A DNA stretch of 19,928 bases from Rhodospirillaceae bacterium (GTDB lineage Bacteria; Pseudomonadota; Alphaproteobacteria; Rhodospirillales; Rhodospirillaceae), in the NCBI GenBank assembly GCA_016937315.1, contig JAFGWD010000157.1:1-19928 (forward strand), in the 5' to 3' direction. Of the stretch, positions 14,595 to 19,928 are shown one piece after another. The notes under the pieces are model-generated. The model did not search any database. It was not told the DNA's origin and was given only the letters and a program-made list of their open reading frames with translations. Numbering within the stretch: position 1 is the first letter of the stretch; each line of letters starts with the position of its first letter. The position numbers and the translations under genes are program-made.

Positions 14595-14780
14595 ATGATC
14601 ATGTCCGCGCAGAATGTTAACGAAATGACGGGGGGGGGGGCCTCCGTGCAATTGCCGCCATCCGTGCAATCGGTGCGTAAGGCGTGGCATAAGCCGCGTC
14701 TCATGCGTTTGCCCGTGGACAAGACCGCCAATTCCTATGTGACCGGCACCGACGGCCATGGGACCAGCACACATTCCTGA
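14595..14780 (+). CDS. Candidate lasso-type RiPP precursor peptide
   Basis: 61 residues (59 if ATG 14601 is used). The leader ends W31-H-K-P-R-L-M-R-L-P-V-D-K-T44-A45, with the spacing of paeninodin-type lasso leaders (aromatic, P, L, L, V and Thr at the penultimate leader position). Cleavage after A45 would give the core NSYVTGTDGHGTSTHS. Asp at core position 8 could close an eight-residue ring, and Ser at the end is what lasso kinases phosphorylate. Asn at position 1 is unusual; Gly, Ala, Ser or Cys is usual. The leader holds an 11-G tract (14630-14640) and a six-codon repeat. GAGG precedes the starts by 4 or 10 bases. GTG 14673 would give a 35-residue peptide with a paeninodin-like short leader. 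The kinase gene follows 71 bases later. The PqqD and synthetase genes nearby support the call. Confidence 0.65.
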   Translation: MIMSAQNVNEMTGGGASVQLPPSVQSVRKAWHKPRLMRLPVDKTANSYVTGTDGHGTSTHS

Positions 14781-14851
14781 TACACGGAGCATGTGGACGG
14801 ACTGTGGAAAGGTGTCTCGTGGTGTAAAAGGATGGGGCGGCGAGTCTCGGC

Positions 14852-15754
14852 ATGAGTGGTGATTATTCCCTTTGCGGTTGGCGTGTGCACAGCACCCTTT
14901 CCCTGCCGGAGCTTTTGCCGTGGGTTGGTCCGTGTGATGCTGATGTGGACGTGGCATTCGCGGATGAAGCGATTGATGCCGATCTCGTCGCAGCGGCGCG
15001 GGGGCGCTATCTGTATGTCACGGATGATGGTGCGGTCCTTCTTCAACTTCCCGGAAGATTTCGTATCCTGACGCGTGGTGGCGTGCGGGTTAGTGTGGAT
15101 GCTGATCCCCTTGGTGCCGCGTCTGGGTGGCGCCCATTCGTGTTGGGGGCTGGGCTCTACCATCTGTGCCATCAGCGCAATTTGTTCCCGTTGCATGCCG
15201 CGTGCTTGCGTATTGGCGAGCGTGTCGTCGCCATTGCCGGGCATTCTGGGATGGGAAAGTCGACATTGGCGGCGGTGTTGAACCGTCGTGGGCATGGTTT
15301 GTTGTCAGACGATACCGTCGTGTTGGATGTGAACTCTGCGGATGGTGTCACTTTGCTGCCCTCCTTTCCGCGTCTGCGGTTGTGGCAGGATGTGGTGAAG
15401 GCATTGGACCTGACGGCGTGTCCAGCGATTCCTGTGCGTGAAGGGTTGGCCAAGTATGCATTGGAAATCGGTGGAGGATTTGATCCTGCGCCGATGCGGT
15501 TGGATGCGGTCATTCTCCTAGAGGAAGGCGATGGGCCTGTGTTGCATGATGTTGCTCCCACCGCTGCTGTGCCTTTGTTGCAAGCCTATGTCCATCGTCC
15601 AAGGCTGATCGAACTGTTGGGGCGTCAGGCTGCCGTGTTTGCGCAGTCAGCGGCGATAGCTGGCCGGGTTCGTGTGTTGCGTCTTGAGCGACCGCTTCGC
15701 TTTGATGTGCTGGAGGCGGTTGCGGCCCTGATCGAAAGCGCCTTTTCCTCATGA
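14852..15754 (+). CDS. HPr kinase-like peptide (serine) kinase, lasso tailoring type
   Basis: 300 residues, resembling the C-terminal kinase domain of HPr kinase/phosphorylase. P-loop GHSGMGKST at 130-138 follows the LHAACLRI strand; GHGLLSDDTVVLD carries the Asp pair (153, 154) expected for phosphotransfer chemistry. The HprK-specific N-terminal domain is absent, as in the HprK-related kinases that phosphorylate the C-terminal Ser of paeninodin-type lasso peptides. The candidate precursor directly upstream ends in Ser, which suits that substrate. The start ATG 14852 has only a weak Shine-Dalgarno (GGCGAG). It overlaps the sulfotransferase gene by ATGA. The HprK-related kinase A of HPr-rel-A systems is the main alternative, and its substrate is unknown. 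Confidence 0.8.
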   Translation: MSGDYSLCGWRVHSTLSLPELLPWVGPCDADVDVAFADEAIDADLVAAARGRYLYVTDDGAVLLQLPGRFRILTRGGVRVSVDADPLGAASGWRPFVLGAGLYHLCHQRNLFPLHAACLRIGERVVAIAGHSGMGKSTLAAVLNRRGHGLLSDDTVVLDVNSADGVTLLPSFPRLRLWQDVVKALDLTACPAIPVREGLAKYALEIGGGFDPAPMRLDAVILLEEGDGPVLHDVAPTAAVPLLQAYVHRPRLIELLGRQAAVFAQSAAIAGRVRVLRLERPLRFDVLEAVAALIESAFSS

Positions 15755-16593
15755 ATAAGCGGGCGATTCCGGATGGTGGTGGCATCTTCTGGCTGGCTTC
15801 CTACCCCAAATCGGGGAACACTTGGGCGCGGTGCCTGATCTCTTCTCTCCTGAATGGTGGTGGAAACGTCGATTTGCAGGCGATTAAGGTCGGTCCCAAC
15901 AGTGCGGGACGCGGCTGGATTGAGCAGAGGCTGGATATCAATATCGAGGAATTTACACTTGAGGATCTGGTGGCGGCGCGTGTTGCTGCGGAGGGCGCTC
16001 ATGCTTCTGTCTGCACTGACCCCTGCTGCATCAAAGTGCATGACCGCAATGATGGCCGGCTCTGTCCTGCAACGCTGACACGCGGTGTGGTTTATATCGT
16101 CCGTGATCCACGCGATGTCGCGCCGTCCTGGGCAAAGCATATGAATGTAGATGTGGATGCCGCGATTGCCGTGATGGCTGATCCGAATCTCACTTTGTCG
16201 CGTTTGTTCCGCTATAAACCGCAAGTCCCCCAAGAGCTTGGTTCATGGTCGGGGCACGTTCTATCCTGGCTGGACGATCCGCCTGGCCCTCTGTTGCTGC
16301 TGCGCTATGAAGAGATGCTGGCCGACCCAGAGCGGGAATTGATGCGTTTGGCGCGGTTCTTGGGTCTAGACACGGATACGCAGACTGTTTCTGCGGCCGT
16401 TGCCGCCTGTCGTTTCGAAATTCTGCAGGAGGTTGAAGCGCGTGAGGGCGGATTTGCCGAACGGCCCGCACACATGGAGAGATTCTTCCGTCAGGGAAAG
16501 GCCGGCGCATGGCGAGAAACTTTGAACGCACTTCAGGCCTCCCGCATCGTCGATGACCATGGTGCGGTGATGCGTCGTTTGGGGTATCTCTAA
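15751..16593 (+). CDS. PAPS-dependent sulfotransferase
   Basis: 280 residues of the sulfotransferase family (PF00685-like), which moves sulfate from PAPS to a hydroxyl or amine. The 5'-phosphosulfate loop is YPKSGNTW (18-25), the 3'-phosphate strand-turn is RDPRDVAPSW (118-127), and the late PAPS motif is RQGKAGAW (247-254). His97 in KVHD sits where the catalytic base usually lies. No membrane segment or signal is seen, so it is cytoplasmic. It overlaps the kinase gene by four bases (ATGA), a sign of coupled translation, so the most natural substrate is the same peptide, on its Ser/Thr/Tyr residues. The core's single Tyr (position 3) would be an obvious target. A polysaccharide precursor from the nearby operon is an alternative substrate. 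Confidence 0.88.
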   Translation: MNKRAIPDGGGIFWLASYPKSGNTWARCLISSLLNGGGNVDLQAIKVGPNSAGRGWIEQRLDINIEEFTLEDLVAARVAAEGAHASVCTDPCCIKVHDRNDGRLCPATLTRGVVYIVRDPRDVAPSWAKHMNVDVDAAIAVMADPNLTLSRLFRYKPQVPQELGSWSGHVLSWLDDPPGPLLLLRYEEMLADPERELMRLARFLGLDTDTQTVSAAVAACRFEILQEVEAREGGFAERPAHMERFFRQGKAGAWRETLNALQASRIVDDHGAVMRRLGYL

Positions 16594-16625
16594 CCGTATC
16601 TCCGTTCCTCAGAAAACGAGATACC
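16583..16625. other. Competing short inverted repeats at the end of the sulfotransferase gene
   Basis: GGTATCTC at 16583-16590 ends the sulfotransferase gene and is followed by GTATCTC at 16596-16602; both can pair with GAGATACC at 16618-16625 (8 or 7 base pairs). No T-run follows, so it is not a typical intrinsic terminator. A weak attenuator or transcript-stability stem is possible. Confidence 0.3.
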
Positions 16626-16753
16626 GGGAGGGCTCGGGAACTGTGTTCTGTGTCATCCCCAGTCTTCTCTCTTTCTTGTGAGCGTATAAATCGCAGGATA
16701 GAGAAACGGCAGTCATGCCGTTGGGCACGAAGTCCGAAAGGGGACAGTTTTCC

Positions 16754-17662
16754 GTGAGCAGACACGATCTCGTTCACCTTCAGCGTTTAGAAGCGGAAAG
16801 TATTCATATCTTCCGCGAAGTTGTGGCAACCTTTGAAAAGCCGGTGATGCTGTATTCGATCGGCAAGGATTCATCGGTGATGCTGCATCTGGCACGAAAA
16901 GCCTTCTTCCCTGCTTTGCCGCCGTTCCCCTTCCTTCACATTGACACCGCCTGGAAATTTCGCGAGATGATCGCGTTCCGCGATCGCATGGCGCGGGAGA
17001 TGGGGTTTCAATTGCTCGTTCACATCAATCAGGAGGGCTTGGAACGTGGAATCAATCCCTTCATTCACGGTTCAAAGCTCTACACGGATGTGATGAAAAC
17101 CGAGGCGCTCAAGCAGGCCCTCGACCATTATGGTTTCGACGCTGCCTTCGGTGGGGCGCGGCGCGACGAGGAAAAATCCCGTGCTAAGGAGCGGGTTTTT
17201 TCGTTCCGCACCGCCTCTCATCACTGGGACCCGAAGATCCAACGCCCGGAACTGTGGGATCTTTATAATACGCGTATAGCCAAGGGCGAGAGCATCCGCG
17301 TTTTTCCGCTATCCAACTGGACCGAATACAACGTCTGGGAATACATCCTTGCCGAGAACATTCCGATCGTACCGCTTTATCTTGCGAAAAAACGCCCGGT
17401 CGTGGAACGCGATGGTCTGCTGATTATGGTTGATGATGATCGTCTACCGCTCCGTCCCGGCGAAACGCCTCTGCTGAAGACGGTGCGCTTCCGGACTCTC
17501 GGTTGCTACCCCCTTACCGCTGCGTTCGAATCCGAGGCGGAAACCCTTGAGGATGTCCTCGTGGAGATGCGGGCGATGCATACCTCCGAGCGGCAGGGGC
17601 GCGTGATTGATCACGACCAAGCCGGCTCAATGGAAAAGAAGAAACAAGACGGGTATTTCTGA
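16754..17662 (+). CDS. cysD: Sulfate adenylyltransferase subunit 2
   Basis: 302 residues from GTG 16754, the length of E. coli CysD. It makes adenosine 5'-phosphosulfate (APS) from ATP and sulfate together with CysN. The PP-loop-like YSIGKDSSVMLHLARKAF, the FGGARRDEEKSRAKER segment, VFPLSNWTE and the ending RQGRVIDHDQAGSMEKKKQDGYF region are all standard for CysD. I prefer GTG 16754 over ATG 16715: AGGGG lies about ten bases before it, and the resulting MSRHDLVHLQRLEAESIHI aligns with the start of E. coli CysD, leaving no extra residues. ATG 16715 would add 13 residues. The stop overlaps the next start (TGATG), so the two subunits are co-translated. Confidence 0.93.
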   Translation: MSRHDLVHLQRLEAESIHIFREVVATFEKPVMLYSIGKDSSVMLHLARKAFFPALPPFPFLHIDTAWKFREMIAFRDRMAREMGFQLLVHINQEGLERGINPFIHGSKLYTDVMKTEALKQALDHYGFDAAFGGARRDEEKSRAKERVFSFRTASHHWDPKIQRPELWDLYNTRIAKGESIRVFPLSNWTEYNVWEYILAENIPIVPLYLAKKRPVVERDGLLIMVDDDRLPLRPGETPLLKTVRFRTLGCYPLTAAFESEAETLEDVLVEMRAMHTSERQGRVIDHDQAGSMEKKKQDGYF

Positions 17663-19527
17663 TGCGGTGTTTGGCGGAGAACACGGAGACCGGGAAAGAC
17701 CTGCTGAGGTTCCTCACTTGCGGCAGTGTCGACGACGGAAAGAGTACTCTGATCGGCCGTCTGCTGTGGGATGCAAAGCTGCTCTGTGACGATCAGATCG
17801 TCGCGATTGAGGCAGATTCCCAGCGCAGCGGTTCCCACGGACAGGATATCGACTTTGCCCTCCTCCTTGATGGGCTTCAGGCCGAGCGCGAGCAGGGCAT
17901 CACGATTGACGTTGCCTATCGTTTTTTCGAGACGCAGCACCGCAAGTTTATCGTCGCCGACACTCCCGGTCATGAACAATATACCCGTAACATGGCAACC
18001 GGCGCTTCCACCGCTGATCTCGCGGTGATCTTAGTGGACGCACGCAAGGGTATTCTCACCCAGACCCGTCGCCACAGCTTCATTGCCTCCCTCATGGGGA
18101 TTCGTCATGTCATCCTCGTCATCAACAAGATGGATCTCGTCGATTACGACGCAGCGGTCTTTTATAGCCTCCGCGCCACTTATCTCGATTTTGCCGAGGG
18201 CCTCGGCTTCGAGACCCTCTCTTGTTTGCCGGTGTCGGCGCTCAAGGGCGATAATGTTTGTGCTGCAAGTCTTTCCATGCCCTGGTTTGATGGTGCGCCA
18301 CTTCTCGCCCAGCTTGAGGCCGTTGAGGTGTATTCTTCCGCCGACAGCCTTCCTTTTCGGATGCCTGTGCAATGGGTGTGTCGCCCCGATCTCGACTTTC
18401 GTGGCTTTTGCGGCACCGTCTCCTCGGGACACATCGCCGTTGGCGATACCGTCGTCGTGGCCGCATCGGGCCAAACTTCGACGGTGCGTCGCATCGTTAG
18501 CTTTGACGGGGATCGGGCAGAGGCATGGCAGGGGGATGCCGTCAATCTCGTTATTGCCGATGAAATTGATATCAGCCGAGGTGATACTCTGGCCGTTCCC
18601 CATGATTGCCCTGATTTTGCTGACCAGTTTTCTGCTCGGATTCTCTGGATGCATGCCGATCCGCTGCTGCCCAACCGCACATATCTGATTAAAATCGGGA
18701 CCACCGTCTCTGGCGTGCGGATCAACCGTCTCGACTGTCGTATCAACGTCAATACCTTTGAGCGGACCGCCGCCGAATGTCTTGCCCTTAACGAGGTGGG
18801 GGTGTGCGATGTCGCCGTGGATCGGGCGGTGGCTTTCGATTCCTACGCGGCCAATCGTGGCACAGGCCGATTCATCCTTATCGACCGCTATTCTAACGAC
18901 ACTGTCGGCTGTGGCATGATTTTGCATGCCCTGCGCCGCGCTACCAACGTGTATCGCCACGCGGAAACCGTGAGTAAATCGGCACGTGTCACCCTCATGC
19001 ACCAGAAACCCTGCATCCTATGGCTCACGGGGCTGTCTGGATCGGGCAAATCGACCCTTGCCAACGTGCTTGAGCAGCACCTCCATGGCCTGGGTTGTCA
19101 CACCATGCTTCTTGACGGTGATAACATTCGGCATAGCCTCAATCGCGACCTTGGTTTCACGGATGCTGACCGTGTGGAAAACATCCGCCGTGTAGGAGAG
19201 GTTGCAAAATTGATGGTCGAAGCCGGTTTGATTGTTCTCGTCGCCTTTATTTCGCCGTTTCGTTCTGAACGGCGAATGGTGCGTGAATTGATGGAAGATG
19301 GTGAGTTTCTCGAAATCTTTGTCGATACCCCGTTCGATGTTTGTTGCAGGCGCGATTCTAAGGGGCTCTACGCCAAGGCGCTGAACGGGGATATTCCTAA
19401 CTTCACCGGCGTGCAGTCCCCTTACGAGGTGCCGGAGTTTCCAGAACTTCGTGTTGACGGCACGGCTGATGTGGCGACCAGCACCGAGGCAATTCTGGCC
19501 CTCCTGCGTGCGCGGGGAATCCTCTAA
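17662..19527 (+). CDS. cysNC: Fused sulfate adenylyltransferase subunit 1 / APS kinase
   Basis: 621 residues. The CysN half (about 1-430) is a GTPase with GSVDDGKST (21-29), DTPGH (100-104) and NKMD (155-158). The CysC half (about 448-621) is APS kinase: P-loop GLSGSGKST (457-465), LDGDN (484-488), catalytic-type Ser531 in FISPFRSER, and CCRRDSKGLYAKAL followed by NFTGVQSPYE. With CysD it converts ATP and sulfate to APS and then to PAPS. The fused form is frequent in alphaproteobacteria. All key residues are intact. The PAPS product is the donor for the sulfotransferase two genes upstream, as well as for sulfur assimilation. Confidence 0.94.
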   Translation: MRCLAENTETGKDLLRFLTCGSVDDGKSTLIGRLLWDAKLLCDDQIVAIEADSQRSGSHGQDIDFALLLDGLQAEREQGITIDVAYRFFETQHRKFIVADTPGHEQYTRNMATGASTADLAVILVDARKGILTQTRRHSFIASLMGIRHVILVINKMDLVDYDAAVFYSLRATYLDFAEGLGFETLSCLPVSALKGDNVCAASLSMPWFDGAPLLAQLEAVEVYSSADSLPFRMPVQWVCRPDLDFRGFCGTVSSGHIAVGDTVVVAASGQTSTVRRIVSFDGDRAEAWQGDAVNLVIADEIDISRGDTLAVPHDCPDFADQFSARILWMHADPLLPNRTYLIKIGTTVSGVRINRLDCRINVNTFERTAAECLALNEVGVCDVAVDRAVAFDSYAANRGTGRFILIDRYSNDTVGCGMILHALRRATNVYRHAETVSKSARVTLMHQKPCILWLTGLSGSGKSTLANVLEQHLHGLGCHTMLLDGDNIRHSLNRDLGFTDADRVENIRRVGEVAKLMVEAGLIVLVAFISPFRSERRMVRELMEDGEFLEIFVDTPFDVCCRRDSKGLYAKALNGDIPNFTGVQSPYEVPEFPELRVDGTADVATSTEAILALLRARGIL

Positions 19528-19593
19528 CCGTGTGCTGAAAAATTCGATGCGGTGCCGGAGGAAGAAAAGTCGCTACCGGATTTACGCTCGCAT

Positions 19594-19928
19594 GTGACCC
19601 TCGAATTCGATGGGTACGAACGCCGCGCCATAGAAAATGGCGAAGTTGTGCGTCGGTAGCCCGCAGTTTCGGGTTGCCCAGCTTTTCAGAGAGCGGAACA
19701 CCAGGGGGGAAAGGACAAGGGACCGCTTCCGGAAGGGGATTGGATATTGCGGCAGTCCGAACGACAGGACATCAAGAATCTCTCCTCCTGGGAAAGAGCC
19801 ATAAGTGCTCTTGGAGGAGGCAAATGGAGGGGGTTGGAAAATTCCTGGGGGAATACCAGGGTCTGGTTGGAACCTGGGGAGGGAACGGACACCAAAGGCC
19901 GGAGCAAATTTTCGGTTCATGGCGGGGC
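19594..19928 (+). pseudogene. Tlde1-domain (DUF2778) L,D-transpeptidase-like gene, in-frame TAG, cut by window end
   Basis: The frame from GTG 19594 reads VTLEFDGYERRAIENGEVV, then TAG at 19657-19659, then PAVSGCPAFQ, a K-G-P-L-P-E-G-D motif, SSWERA, NTRVWLEP and FSVHGG up to the edge. That order (LEFDG, PAVSG, GPLPEG, R-x-W-L-x-P, HGG) is the pattern of Tlde1/DUF2778 proteins, whose L,D-transpeptidase-like fold acts on peptidoglycan; the catalytic Cys region would lie beyond the window. The sequence stays similar on both sides of the TAG, so a nonsense mutation is likelier than two genes. The start is uncertain, because the frame is open back to the cysNC stop. It may be an effector or a housekeeping enzyme; the context does not say. 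Confidence 0.6.

Noticed and set aside
14448..14957. 169-residue minus-strand frame across the precursor gene
   Set aside because: It is antisense to the precursor and kinase start, is His/Pro-rich and matches no known family.
19582..19920. 112-residue minus-strand reading frame
   Set aside because: It is antisense to the Tlde1-like frame on the plus strand, which has recognisable motifs; this one is Pro/Phe-rich with no family resemblance.

Overview
The window reads as one stretch of a Gram-negative, fairly GC-rich chromosome. It is most likely an alphaproteobacterium: it has a fused CysN-CysC protein, a Wzc-type kinase and BBP2-type outer-membrane barrel in an exopolysaccharide locus, and lasso-type RiPP genes. 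A placement near the Rhodospirillales or acetic acid bacteria is only a guess. No rRNA, tRNA, CRISPR array or intact transposase was seen.

Left part (1-5299), polysaccharide export. The 3' part of an O-antigen ligase/polymerase-like membrane protein (+) converges on a minus-strand operon of an outer-membrane beta-barrel, a Wzz/BY-kinase (Wzc-like) co-polymerase starting with TTG, and a small membrane-anchored helical-repeat protein.

Middle part (5449-14361). A plus-strand pair encodes a lasso-type ABC exporter and a PqqD-like peptide-recognition protein. Facing it is a long minus-strand array: GNAT acetyltransferase, three tail-collar (MdpB-like) proteins A', B', C', a scar, three more collar proteins A, B, C, then an asparagine-synthetase homologue. 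A' matches A, B' matches B and C' matches C. The scar holds a degraded 5' piece of the asparagine-synthetase gene fused to a degraded 3' piece of the GNAT gene. The array is therefore best read as an ancient tandem duplication of a five-gene unit (GNAT-A-B-C-asparagine synthetase) that kept both collar trios and lost one copy of each flanking enzyme.

Right part (14595-16593). A small plus-strand ORF resembles a paeninodin-type lasso peptide precursor (leader W-x-K-P-x-L-x-x-L-x-V-x-x-T-x, Asp at core position 8, C-terminal Ser) and carries an 11-G tract in its leader. An HPr-kinase-like tailoring kinase and a PAPS-dependent sulfotransferase follow with a 4-bp overlap. Next come cysD and cysNC, which make PAPS, so sulfate donor supply and a sulfotransferase lie side by side.

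Together the exporter, PqqD (B1), asparagine synthetase (C), precursor (A), kinase and sulfotransferase make most of a phosphorylated and/or sulfated lasso-peptide pathway, split around a duplicated array of collar-fibre genes. No B2 leader peptidase is visible, so the lasso reading is probable, not proven. At the right edge is a Tlde1-domain (DUF2778, L,D-transpeptidase-like) coding region interrupted by an in-frame TAG and cut by the window end.
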